From: Pseudomonadota bacterium
GTDB taxonomy: Bacteria > Pseudomonadota > Gammaproteobacteria > Acidithiobacillales > Acidithiobacillaceae
Assembly: GCA_021827445.1 (NCBI GenBank)
Contig: JAKAVW010000027.1
Coordinates: 1-17,406 of the forward strand
Direction of reading: 5' to 3'
DNA length: 17,406 nt
Shown here: positions 1 to 8,064 of the stretch, piece by piece
Position numbering within the stretch: position 1 is the first letter of the stretch
Layout: each line of letters begins with the position of its first letter
Program-made: the position numbers and the translations under genes
Notes under the pieces: generated by a model
What the model was told of the DNA's origin: nothing
Databases searched by the model: none
The model's input: only the letters and a program-made list of their open reading frames with translations

Positions 1-141
1 TTTGCCGACGGCTTTGAATACGGTCTGGGTGCAGAGATCGGCATCTCCACCAACCGCCTGCATGTACGCGGGCCGGTAGGACTGGAAGGCCTGACCCTGC
101 AGAAATGGATCGTCCTGGGAGATGGCCATATCCGCTCCTGA
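1..141 (+). CDS. proA: Gamma-glutamyl phosphate reductase, C-terminal end (partial)
   Basis: The first 46 codons are an open frame with no start inside the window, so this is a gene tail. The residues read FADGFEYGLGAEIGIST, then RGPVGLEGLT, QKWIV and GDG, which is the highly conserved C-terminus of ProA. ProA is the NADPH-dependent cytosolic enzyme that reduces gamma-glutamyl phosphate to glutamate semialdehyde in proline synthesis. The stop lies 20 bases inside the next gene, birA, so the two are probably co-transcribed and translationally coupled. The catalytic cysteine region lies upstream of the window and cannot be checked. Confidence 0.93.
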   Translation, partial: FADGFEYGLGAEIGISTNRLHVRGPVGLEGLTLQKWIVLGDGHIRS

Positions 142-1069
142 CGCGCCTTCGACGGCATTACAGGTCTTATTGACGGCGGTGGCCGATGGATTGCCCCATG
201 CCTGGCCTGCCGATAATCCAGGCGGGCTTCAGTCTGCGCTGCTCGCGGAGGCCGGCGAATGGGGCTTCCCCCTGTATGCGCGGGATGGTGGCGTGCAACT
301 GGAATATCCCGCCGCGCCCCTCTCCGCCCGAGAGATTGCCGACATCGGCGGCATCGACCCGGCGCGTATCCACCTGCCACTGTGCTGCGCCTCGACCAAT
401 ACCGAAGTGTTGCAGGATACCAGCGTCGATGTCTGCCTGACCGAGAGCCAGTGGGCCGGGCGCGGGCGGCGCGGGCGCCAGTGGTCTTCACCTTTCGGGC
501 ACCATCTCTATCTGAGTTATGGCTGGACTCAGCACAGCCCGGTCAATGCGGCACTCACCATCGTTGCCGCCCTGTCGGTGTTCACCCTATTACAAGCGCG
601 GTTGCCCGATCTCTGGGTCAAGTGGCCCAATGATCTGTGGGTGGGAGAATGCAAGCTGGGCGGCATTCTGGTTGAGGCGCGTCCACATGACCACGGAGAG
701 ACCCGGCTGGTGGTCGGTTTGGGACTCAACATCCACGATGACCCCACTCTACCCACCACCGCTGTGAGCCTCGCCGACCTTGACATCAAGGTCACCCGCA
801 GCACCCTCGCCGGTGCCATCCTCCGTCAATGGCGGAAAGACTTCGCGCGCTTTGCGGAGGAGGGCTTCACGCCTTTTCTGCCCCTGTGGGAGAAGGCGGA
901 TCGCCTGACCCGTCAGACCGTTCAGATCAACAATGCTCAGGGTGTGCGTGAGGCCCGGGTGCTGGGCCTCGGCCCCGACGGGCGCTTGCAGGTATCCTAC
1001 ACGGACACGGATACTGGTACAGCCTGGCTAAGTGCTGGCGATGTCAGCCTGCGACCCCAACATCCATGA
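122..1069 (+). CDS. birA: Biotin--[acetyl-CoA-carboxylase] ligase (BirA-type)
   Basis: This 315-residue protein joins biotin to the lysine of biotin carboxyl carrier proteins through biotinyl-AMP. The catalytic domain has the nucleotide/biotin loop GRGRRGRQW (113-121), KWPNDLW (167-173), the lysine motif KLGGILVE (178-185) and VVGLGLNI, all diagnostic of the family, followed by a C-terminal SH3-like part. Total length is close to the two-domain E. coli protein (321 residues). However, residues 1-80 show only a wing-like stretch (GEWGFPLYARDGGVQLEYP) and no convincing helix-turn-helix, so repressor activity on bio genes is doubtful. The ATG at 122 lies within the proA tail, and the stop overlaps the coaX start as ATGA, which points to translational coupling. 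Confidence 0.93.
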   Translation: MAISAPDAPSTALQVLLTAVADGLPHAWPADNPGGLQSALLAEAGEWGFPLYARDGGVQLEYPAAPLSAREIADIGGIDPARIHLPLCCASTNTEVLQDTSVDVCLTESQWAGRGRRGRQWSSPFGHHLYLSYGWTQHSPVNAALTIVAALSVFTLLQARLPDLWVKWPNDLWVGECKLGGILVEARPHDHGETRLVVGLGLNIHDDPTLPTTAVSLADLDIKVTRSTLAGAILRQWRKDFARFAEEGFTPFLPLWEKADRLTRQTVQINNAQGVREARVLGLGPDGRLQVSYTDTDTGTAWLSAGDVSLRPQHP

Positions 1070-1803
1070 TCCTCATTGCCGTCGGTAATACTCGCACCCA
1101 ACTGGCGCGCACCCACGATGGCGTGCATTTTGACAGCACCAGCGTTGCCACCCGACTGCCACCCACGGAAATCTTGCACCGGCCCGGCTTACAATGGCTC
1201 AGCGCGCGTAATCAGGAACTTGTCGCGCTGGGCGGCGTAGTACCTGCGGCGCTTACCGCCTGGCGGGAAGCCTTATCCACAGTGGATATTCGCGACGCGG
1301 ACCCCAATTTTTTTCGCCGCGCCGTGCCGCACGACTACCATCCGCCGGAAAGCCTCGGCTTTGATCGCCGCTGCTGCCTGCTCGCCGCCGCCATGGACTT
1401 CCCCGGCCAAGACAGCATTGTCATCGACATGGGCACCGCCATCAAGATCGACCTGCTGGCTGGCGGATATTTCAGGGGCGGACGTATCCTGCCGGGTATC
1501 GCCATGAGCCTGCGCGGTCTGCATCAGGGTACGGCACTCCTCCCCGAAGTCGTCCTGAATATCCCGGCAGAAATGCTGGGCAATGACACCAGCAGCGCCA
1601 TTCAGGCCGGGGTCATCCACCTCTTTGCCGATGCCCTGCGCGGCGCTATTACCGACTATCGCCAGCACAGCCCCCAGGCACAGATCCTCATCACCGGCGG
1701 GGATGCCGAACGTTGGCAGCCCGGCATCCCCGGCAGCTTCCACCAGCCCCATCTGCTCCTGCGCGGCTTTTATTTGTGGATGCAAGGTGGCGCCCCGCCC
1801 TAA
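1066..1803 (+). CDS. coaX: Type III pantothenate kinase (CoaX-like), one motif altered
   Basis: This is a 245-residue ASKHA-fold protein. The family phosphorylates pantothenate with ATP, the first step of coenzyme A synthesis, in the cytosol. Family landmarks are present: VGNT near the N-terminus (6-9), PESLGFDRR with Asp100, VIDMGTA with Asp121, and GGRILPG (138-144). Position beside birA is a common bacterial arrangement, and its ATG overlaps the birA stop by four bases. Odd point: the N-terminal motif is normally D-x-G-N-T/S and the Asp is regarded as catalytic, but here residue 5 is Ala. The second motif, usually GTATT-x-D, reads GTAIKID. Activity may therefore be reduced or lost; the family assignment itself is secure. 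Confidence 0.85.
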   Translation: MILIAVGNTRTQLARTHDGVHFDSTSVATRLPPTEILHRPGLQWLSARNQELVALGGVVPAALTAWREALSTVDIRDADPNFFRRAVPHDYHPPESLGFDRRCCLLAAAMDFPGQDSIVIDMGTAIKIDLLAGGYFRGGRILPGIAMSLRGLHQGTALLPEVVLNIPAEMLGNDTSSAIQAGVIHLFADALRGAITDYRQHSPQAQILITGGDAERWQPGIPGSFHQPHLLLRGFYLWMQGGAPP

Positions 1804-1870
1804 GGGCGAAACCGCGCAGAAATGGCCGCAACCCCTTGGCGTCAGCCCCGCCCCCATGTACGCTACCCCC

Positions 1871-2758
1871 ATGGCCAAACCCTTCCAGCGTGTTCTGCTC
1901 ATCAGCAAATACCGTGACCCTTCGGTCCTCCCCGGACTGCAAAGCCTGCGGGATTTTTTGCTGGGTCGAGGTCTGCCTACCTTTCTCGAAACCCAGTGTG
2001 CGGCAGATATCGGCGGAGACCTGGGACTGCCATTGCTCTCCTTCGCTGAAGTAAACGCCGATTGCGACCTCGTCATTGCCCTCGGCGGCGATGGCACCCT
2101 GCTGGGGACGGCGCGGCAGACCGCGCGCAGCGGCGTCCCCATCCTCGGCATCAATCAAGGACGTCTCGGTTTTCTCGCCGACTTGTCCATTGAACAGATT
2201 GGCGAAGCCTTGCCGCCCATTCTGGAAGGCCATTATCAGCAAGACCTGCGCAGTGTCCTCCACGCTGAGCTCTGGCGCGGACAGGATCGCGCCTATTCTG
2301 GCCTCGCCATTAACGAAGTCTTCATCCACAAGGGCAGCGGCGAGAGCATGATCGAGTTGCGGGTGCAGATAGACGACCGCTTTGTTTATACCCAGCGCGC
2401 CGACGGACTCATCATCGCTACCCCCACAGGCTCCACCGCCTACGCCATGTCGGCGGGCGGCCCCATCCTCACACCCACCCTCGCGGCGCTTCTCCTTGTC
2501 CCCATTTGTCCCCATACCCTCACCGCTCGGCCCCTGGTCGTCGCCGATACCGTAGAGATCCGGGTCCGCCTCACCGCCAGCCGTCAGCCTGCTGCCCTGA
2601 GTCTGGACAGCCATTGCAGCATTCCCCTGGAAATCAACGACGAAATCGTCATTCACCGCGCACCCTGCTTCGCCCGCTTCATCCATCCCGAAGAAGAAAA
2701 TTTCTTCCAGATTCTGCGTAGCAAGCTGCACTGGGCCGAACCCCCCGGAGAAGACTGA
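1871..2758 (+). CDS. nadK: NAD kinase
   Basis: From the ATG at 1871 this is a 295-residue protein, matching the usual ~290-residue proteobacterial NadK (292 in E. coli). The enzyme phosphorylates NAD to NADP in the cytosol. It carries the catalytic GGDGT loop (72-76), GINQGRLGFL (93-102), the NAD-binding stretch TPTGSTAYAMSAGGP (184-198) and the conserved PHTLTARPLV. The reading frame stays open upstream to 1583 inside coaX, and another in-frame ATG lies at 1856. I chose 1871 because family alignment starts with the strand FQRVLLISK; no strong ribosome-binding site favours either. The stop overlaps the recN ATG (TGATG), so the two are coupled. Confidence 0.93.
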   Translation: MAKPFQRVLLISKYRDPSVLPGLQSLRDFLLGRGLPTFLETQCAADIGGDLGLPLLSFAEVNADCDLVIALGGDGTLLGTARQTARSGVPILGINQGRLGFLADLSIEQIGEALPPILEGHYQQDLRSVLHAELWRGQDRAYSGLAINEVFIHKGSGESMIELRVQIDDRFVYTQRADGLIIATPTGSTAYAMSAGGPILTPTLAALLLVPICPHTLTARPLVVADTVEIRVRLTASRQPAALSLDSHCSIPLEINDEIVIHRAPCFARFIHPEEENFFQILRSKLHWAEPPGED

Positions 2759-4434
2759 TGCTCCTTAATCTGCAAGTGCGCGACTTTGCCCTGATCGACA
2801 CCATCAGCATCGATTTCGCAGCGGGGCTGACGGTGCTGACCGGCGAAACCGGCGCGGGCAAGTCCATTCTGGTGGATGCCATCGCCCTGCTCCTCGGCGA
2901 CAAAGGCCATACCGAAGACATCCGCCATGGTGCCGAGCAGGCGGAAATCAGTGCCGAATACGGACTCAGTCCGGAGCACCCAGCACGCCAGTGGCTGCGC
3001 GAACAAGAAATCGAGGACGAGGACATCTGCCTCCTGCGCCGCATCATTCAGCGCAATGGTCGCAGCCGCGCCTTCATCAACGGTCGCAGTGTCACCAATG
3101 GCCAGCTCAAAGAATTCAGTGAAACCCTGGTCGAGCTTCTCGGCCAGCATGCCCATCAGAACCTGCTTCAGCCGGAGCGCCAACTGTTTTTGCTGGATCG
3201 TTTCGCCGGGCTGGAGACCACCCTCAATACCGTTGCCGACCGCCACCGGCAATGGCGCCAAGCCGCCCAGCGCTGCGCCGCGTTACAGGAACAGCAGGGC
3301 AAGCAACACGAGCAGGAAGACTGGCAGCGTTTCCTGCTCTCGGAGTTGGAAGCCGCCGGTTTGCAGGCCGATGAATGGGAAAACCTGCGCGCCGAGGAAC
3401 AACGCCTCGGCGCCGTGGAAAAGCTCCGGGATAATGTCCTGGCCGCCCTCACCCGGCTGGATGGCGAAGATACCGCCGCAGATCGCGCTATCGCCGAGGC
3501 GCAACGCCATGTGAGCGCCGCCCGCGCCCACGATCCCCGCCTCGCGGACTGCGATGAACTGCTCAACTCGGCCCTGATTCAGATCGAAGAAGCCATTACC
3601 AGCCTGCGCGCCTACGTCACCGAACTGGAGGCCGACCCGGAGCGGCTGGAAAGCATCGCCCGGCGTCTGCAGGATCTGCAGGATCTGCAGCGCAAACACC
3701 ACTGCGACATGGCCGGGCTGCTCGCCAAACTAACCTCTCTGCGCCAGGAATTGCTGGGCAGCGAAAATCTCGCCGCTGCGCGCGACGCCGCCGAGCACGA
3801 ACTGGCCAAGGCGCGTACGGCCTACGTCGAGGACTGCGCAATCCTCAGCAACGCACGCCAGCAGCAACAGGATGCACTGGCCCAGGCCGTCGTCGCGCAA
3901 ATCCAGCAACTGGGCATGCCCCATGCGACCATCGAGCTTCGCCTGTACAGCCATCCCGAAGCCGAAAAACAATGGCGCGATACCGGCTGGGATCAGGTAG
4001 AAATCTGGATTACCGCCAACCCCGGACATCCTGCCCAACCCCTGGCCAAAGTGGCCTCCGGTGGTGAACTGTCACGCATCGGCCTCGCGCTGCAGGTCAT
4101 TCTCGCCGCGCCAGAACGCATTGATACCCTGATTTTCGACGAAGTGGATGTGGGCATCGGCGGCGCGGTCGCCGAACGGGTCGGTCGCCTGCTGCGCCGC
4201 CTCGGTGCACGCCAGCAAGTCCTCTGTGTCACCCATCTGGCACAGGTGGCCGCCCAGGGACACCAGCACCTGCGGGCAGAAAAACAGGTCATCAACGGGC
4301 AGACCCTCAGCGAGGTTCGCACACTGAATGGCACTGAGCGCCAGCAGGAAATCGCCCGTATGCTGGGCGGCATTGAAATCAGCGACGCGGTGACTCAGGC
4401 GGCAGCCGTCTTACTGGCCAGCACCCAATCCTGA
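2758..4434 (+). CDS. recN: DNA repair protein RecN
   Basis: This 558-residue SMC-like ATPase acts in double-strand break repair and in holding DNA ends or sister chromatids together. The N-terminal lobe holds Walker A GETGAGKS (29-36). A long Arg/Glu/Gln-rich, coiled-coil-like middle follows (about 150-380). The C-terminal lobe holds the ABC signature ASGGELSRI, Walker B TLIFDEVDVGIGG and the switch VLCVTHLAQVAAQ. Length is typical of the family (553 in E. coli). The nadK-recN order is common in beta/gammaproteobacteria, and the start overlaps the nadK stop. I saw no LexA-type operator at the gene start, as expected if it is read from the upstream operon; an internal promoter cannot be excluded. 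Confidence 0.96.
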   Translation: MLLNLQVRDFALIDTISIDFAAGLTVLTGETGAGKSILVDAIALLLGDKGHTEDIRHGAEQAEISAEYGLSPEHPARQWLREQEIEDEDICLLRRIIQRNGRSRAFINGRSVTNGQLKEFSETLVELLGQHAHQNLLQPERQLFLLDRFAGLETTLNTVADRHRQWRQAAQRCAALQEQQGKQHEQEDWQRFLLSELEAAGLQADEWENLRAEEQRLGAVEKLRDNVLAALTRLDGEDTAADRAIAEAQRHVSAARAHDPRLADCDELLNSALIQIEEAITSLRAYVTELEADPERLESIARRLQDLQDLQRKHHCDMAGLLAKLTSLRQELLGSENLAAARDAAEHELAKARTAYVEDCAILSNARQQQQDALAQAVVAQIQQLGMPHATIELRLYSHPEAEKQWRDTGWDQVEIWITANPGHPAQPLAKVASGGELSRIGLALQVILAAPERIDTLIFDEVDVGIGGAVAERVGRLLRRLGARQQVLCVTHLAQVAAQGHQHLRAEKQVINGQTLSEVRTLNGTERQQEIARMLGGIEISDAVTQAAAVLLASTQS

Positions 4435-4611
4435 GGATGGACGACGGTCTGCTGGGATCAACACAACGCCAAGTCGCTCCACTCATCAGAATATTCAGGC
4501 GTAGCCAACGACCTACACTAGGACTTGACGCTTGGGTCGCTTACACTCTGGCTGTGAAGGGATATTCTGGGCACGCAAATGCGCGTCCAGTGCCGAGGAC
4601 CCGGAGAACCG

Positions 4612-6096
4612 ATGGCGGCCAATTTTATGGAAGGACACAGTACAGACCGCGAGTCAGCGGTCCAGACGCACGTAGAACATAACCGAGCCGACTCCATTCC
4701 GCGGCGGGTGTTGCTGGTCGCTTTGGCAATACTGCTACTGGTGGGCAGCGTGGTCTACGTCGCGGTTCGCTCTATTCACACCCTCGGCAACAGCAGTGAC
4801 ACCCTCATTCAGGTCGGGCTACCCCTGCAAAAACAACTTCTAAAGATTAAAAACACCCAGTATCAAGCGGAATTTTTTCGTCAGCTTGCCAAAATATTGC
4901 CGCAAGCCGGTTATGAAAAGACCTTCACCCAACTGGTGGCCAGCGAAGAGGGTGCTCTGCAAACACTACAACACGCCACCCGCAATCACCCCGCCCTCAC
5001 GGTGGCCATGCAACAGTTGCAAAGCAGTCTGGCCACTTATGCGCAGACCGTTGGCAACAACGCCACCGAACAGACCAGCAAAGCCGCCGTCGAAGAAAAA
5101 TTTCAGGCCGTACATCTGGCGATGGCGACACTTCTCGCCCGGCAAGGCGCTGCAGCCGCTGCGGCGCGGACTCGTGCCGTCCAGCTCCTCTATGCGCTGG
5201 TTTTCATCACCGCTTTACTCAGCATACTCATCCCCTGGCGGGTAGCCACCGCCCTGACCCGTCCCCTCAAGGACTTTCGTCGTGCCGTGGAAGATATCGG
5301 CGCTGGCAAACTGACGAATGTCGCCAGTGAAGGCCCCCAGGAGCTCCGCGATCTCGCCCGCAGTATTGAAAGCATGCAGGCACGGCTGCGGGAAGAAGAA
5401 CGGTTGCGACATGAATTTCTCAGCCAAGTGTCCCACGAGTTGATAACCCCGCTGGCCTCGGCACGCTCCGGCAGCGAGCTTCTGCTCAGTGAGCGCATCG
5501 GTCCGCTGTTGCCGCGCCAGCACGAAGTGCTCGAAATCATCGTCCGCCAGGTCAAAGAGTTGTATGCCGCCATTCATGAAATGCTGGATATGCACGCCCT
5601 GCAAGCGCGCTCCCTGGATTTTTCACCACAGGATCTCCCTGTTGCCGAAGTGCTGATCGACCTGCAAAAACGCATGCAACCGCTGACCGATAAAAAAAAT
5701 CAGATATTAGACTGTGACGGGGCGGAGCAACTCAGTGTCTATGCCGATCCGCAAAGACTGCGACAGATTCTGACCAATCTGGTCAGCAATGCCCATAAAT
5801 ACAGTCCGGCGGACGGTCGGATCGAGGTTCGCGCAACGGCGCAGCAGAAGGGTGTTCATTTTAGCGTCAGCGACAATGGTCCCGGTATTCCTGATGCCCT
5901 GCTGGAGCGGGTCTTTGAACGTTTCTATCAGGTACCGGTCAGCAACAGCCTGCCGCGCGGCACCGGCCTGGGTCTGGCGATTACCCGCGAACTGGTGGCC
6001 GCCCAGGGCGGCTGGATCAGGATGCACAATCGCCCCAGCGGCGGTCTCTGCGCTGAAATCTGGTTACCCGCTGCGCGCAACGCCGGAGCTATTTGA
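4612..6096 (+). CDS. glrK: Membrane sensor histidine kinase (GlrK/QseE-like)
   Basis: The ATG at 4612 follows a GGAGA ribosome-binding site and gives 494 residues; an in-frame ATG at 4579 would add 11 residues without such a site. Order of parts: TM1 (about 33-52), a periplasmic helical sensor region of ~140 residues, TM2 (about 192-209), HAMP (about 210-260), the dimerisation/phospho-acceptor helix with His275 in VSHELITPLAS, and the ATPase domain with an N box (LTNLVSNAHKYS), DNGPGIPD and GTGLGLAI. The ELLLSERIGPL stretch after the His and the downstream partners fit GlrK. The family phosphorylates GlrR in response to envelope signals. The H-box residue usually basic (HELRTP or HELKTP) is Ile here. 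Confidence 0.88.
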   Translation: MAANFMEGHSTDRESAVQTHVEHNRADSIPRRVLLVALAILLLVGSVVYVAVRSIHTLGNSSDTLIQVGLPLQKQLLKIKNTQYQAEFFRQLAKILPQAGYEKTFTQLVASEEGALQTLQHATRNHPALTVAMQQLQSSLATYAQTVGNNATEQTSKAAVEEKFQAVHLAMATLLARQGAAAAAARTRAVQLLYALVFITALLSILIPWRVATALTRPLKDFRRAVEDIGAGKLTNVASEGPQELRDLARSIESMQARLREEERLRHEFLSQVSHELITPLASARSGSELLLSERIGPLLPRQHEVLEIIVRQVKELYAAIHEMLDMHALQARSLDFSPQDLPVAEVLIDLQKRMQPLTDKKNQILDCDGAEQLSVYADPQRLRQILTNLVSNAHKYSPADGRIEVRATAQQKGVHFSVSDNGPGIPDALLERVFERFYQVPVSNSLPRGTGLGLAITRELVAAQGGWIRMHNRPSGGLCAEIWLPAARNAGAI

Positions 6097-6605
6097 TGCG
6101 CTGGATCACTCACTTCTTTCCGATCCTCGCCACGCTCGGCCTCGCCGCAGCGCTGAGTGCCTGCGCACTGGTCACGCCCCAGCCAGCCCCACCGCCCCCC
6201 CTGCCCAGTGCAACACGCAGCATACTGATCAGTGATCTCGCCCACTGTGGCTTGCCCATATCCACCGCCTGCGCGCGCATCCATGCGGCGTTAGCCAATG
6301 GTTACTTGCGTAGCGGGCCGCTGAATAGCACGGCCTTGGGAAATGCGGCGAGAGAGTTGCGGCTGGCGGCCCAGAATGACAAAGTGGCTGTCGAGACACT
6401 CCCCCTGCGGCGCATCGTCCACGCCCTGCAAGAGCGCACTGTCACCAGGGACGCATATATGGCAAAACTCAGAAAGGCTCGGGCACAATTAGCGGTCGCC
6501 CAAGCACAGTCTGCTACCGCACAATCGCGTCTGAGCCGCCTGGAAAATCTCCTCCACGACCATGCCGAAAAATCTCTTGACCACCACGTTCACAAGCGGC
6601 CTTAA
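6096..6605 (+). CDS. qseG: Small outer-membrane lipoprotein of the GlrK/GlrR module (QseG-like)
   Basis: This 169-residue protein starts with a hydrophobic signal peptide ending in the lipobox LSAC (Cys23), followed by a Pro-rich linker, so lipid anchoring and envelope location are well supported. The C-terminal third (about 125-160, rich in Ala/Gln/Leu/Arg) looks like an amphipathic or coiled-coil helix. The start ATG overlaps the kinase stop (TGATG) and the response-regulator gene begins one base after its stop, so the three are one transcript. QseG in enterobacteria is an outer-membrane lipoprotein that modulates the kinase. Sequence similarity to QseG itself is not something I can verify by eye; the name rests on type, size and position. 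Confidence 0.72.
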   Translation: MRWITHFFPILATLGLAAALSACALVTPQPAPPPPLPSATRSILISDLAHCGLPISTACARIHAALANGYLRSGPLNSTALGNAARELRLAAQNDKVAVETLPLRRIVHALQERTVTRDAYMAKLRKARAQLAVAQAQSATAQSRLSRLENLLHDHAEKSLDHHVHKRP

Positions 6606-6606
6606 G

Positions 6607-7992
6607 ATGCCCAAGCCTGTCCCCACCATTCTCACCGTTGACGACGATCCCGACTTTCTGCGCCTGCTCGGCCTCTGGCTGGAAAGTGAGGGATACCATG
6701 TTCTGGCGAGCAGTGATCCCGCACAAGGCATGCAGATTTTGCACACGGACAGGCCCGATCTGGTCATCACCGATCTGCGCATGCCGGGCATGGATGGGAT
6801 GGCCGTGCTGGAGGCGGTGCAAGCCCTTGACCCCGATCTGCCCGTTATTCTGCTCACCGCCCATGGCAGCATCCCCAATGCGGTAGCGGCCATGCGTGCG
6901 CAAGCGTTCGGGTACCTGAGCAAACCCTTCAGCAACGAAGAGCTCCAGGAACTGACCAAGGCCGCCCTTGCGCAGCGCCACGCCGGGCAGGAAACCCGTA
7001 AGTTGCGAGCTGCATTGCGCGAACAAGCCGGACAAAGCATCCTCCACCGCAGTCCCGTCATGGCCGCGCTGGTGGATGAGTTGGCGCGTATTGCCAGCTC
7101 GAAAGCCAGTGTTTTCCTTTCCGGAGAAAGTGGCTCCGGCAAGGAACGGGTCGCCCGCGCCATCCACGATGCCAGCCCGCGCTGTGATGGTCCATTTGTT
7201 GCAGTCAACTGTGGTGCCATTCCCGCTGAACTGGCGGAGAGCGAGCTCTTCGGCCATGTCAAAGGCGCCTTCACCGGCGCCACTCAAGACCATGCCGGAC
7301 TAATCCGCAGCGCCGACAACGGTACCCTCTTCCTCGATGAAATTGCCGATTTACCGCTTACCCTGCAGGTCAAATTGCTTCGCGTCCTTCAGGAAGGCAG
7401 CCTGCGTCCCGTCGGTGCAAAAACAGAGATGACGGTCGACCTGCGGGTCATCAGTGCTACCCATCAGGATATTCATGCGCTGACCGCCAGTGGTGCTTTC
7501 CGCGAGGACCTTTACTATCGCCTGCATGTAATCCCGCTGCGGGTCCCCAGCCTGAGTGAAAGGGCGGAGGATATTCTCCTGCTGGCCCAGTACTTCCTGG
7601 ACCGGGAGAGTCAGCGCCTGAACCGGGATATTCTGGGCTTCAGTCCCGAAGCCCTCGACAAGTTGATGCAACGATCCTGGCCCGGCAATGTCCGGGAACT
7701 GGAGAATGCCGTCACCTTTGCCGCGGCGGTCACCGAAAAAGGCTGGGTCGCTGCCGACGCCATTCCCGACACCGGTCGCCAAGGCGGACAGCGTGCTTTT
7801 CCACCCCTACAGGATGCCAAGGCTGCTTTTGAGCGCGCCTATCTGGAAAATCTGTTGCGCGCCACGGACGGCAACATCTCCCGTGCCGCACGCATAGCTG
7901 GCCGACATCGGACCGATCTTTACAAACTGATGCGCAAACACAGTCTGGCTCCGCAGCTTTTCAAGGGTCAGGAGGACCGGGATGAAGAATAG
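6607..7992 (+). CDS. glrR: Sigma-54-dependent response regulator (GlrR-like)
   Basis: From the ATG at 6607 this is a 461-residue, three-domain enhancer-binding protein. The receiver domain has acidic TVDDDPDF, phospho-acceptor Asp56 in VITDLRMPGMDG and a conserved Lys in YLSKPF. The AAA+ domain has Walker A GESGSGKE (173-180), the sigma-54 contact loop GAFTGA (220-225), Walker B GTLFLDE (239-245) and REDLYYRL. The C-terminal Fis-type helix-turn-helix includes GNISRAARIAGRHRTDLYKL. The receiver (LLGLWLESEGY, LTAHGSIPNAVAA) and the C-terminus closely resemble E. coli GlrR (444 residues). An in-frame ATG at 6562 would overlap the lipoprotein gene by 44 bases; I prefer 6607. The GAFTGA loop shows that it works with RpoN. 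Confidence 0.92.
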   Translation: MPKPVPTILTVDDDPDFLRLLGLWLESEGYHVLASSDPAQGMQILHTDRPDLVITDLRMPGMDGMAVLEAVQALDPDLPVILLTAHGSIPNAVAAMRAQAFGYLSKPFSNEELQELTKAALAQRHAGQETRKLRAALREQAGQSILHRSPVMAALVDELARIASSKASVFLSGESGSGKERVARAIHDASPRCDGPFVAVNCGAIPAELAESELFGHVKGAFTGATQDHAGLIRSADNGTLFLDEIADLPLTLQVKLLRVLQEGSLRPVGAKTEMTVDLRVISATHQDIHALTASGAFREDLYYRLHVIPLRVPSLSERAEDILLLAQYFLDRESQRLNRDILGFSPEALDKLMQRSWPGNVRELENAVTFAAAVTEKGWVAADAIPDTGRQGGQRAFPPLQDAKAAFERAYLENLLRATDGNISRAARIAGRHRTDLYKLMRKHSLAPQLFKGQEDRDEE

Positions 7993-8020
7993 CGATGGGC
8001 CGGTGCTTTGCCCCCATCGC
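7992..8020 (+). terminator. Hairpin after glrR (weak terminator candidate)
   Basis: The eight-base arms GCGATGGG (7992-7999) and CCCATCGC (8013-8020) pair perfectly around a 13-base loop directly at the glrR stop codon. No T-run follows, so it is not a classic intrinsic terminator. It may protect the mRNA end or mark a Rho-dependent end. Confidence 0.35.
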
Positions 8021-8064
8021 CGATCTTGCTATGCTTAACCCACTTTGACTCCGTCAACGGCCCG

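Noticed and set aside
1273..2154. Minus-strand open frame (293 codons) opposite coaX and nadK
   Set aside because: It spans two genuine genes on the other strand and shows no recognisable motif or ribosome-binding site.
1691..2731. Long minus-strand open frame (346 codons) opposite nadK
   Set aside because: It is antisense to a well-recognised gene in GC-rich DNA, has low-complexity Gly/Ala/Asp composition and no family features.
4525..4547. TTGACG and TACACT as a sigma-70 promoter for the kinase gene
   Set aside because: The boxes are only 11 bases apart, far short of the 16-18 needed.
4437..4682. Small plus-strand open frame between recN and the kinase gene
   Set aside because: It overlaps the kinase start in another frame and has no similarity or start signal.
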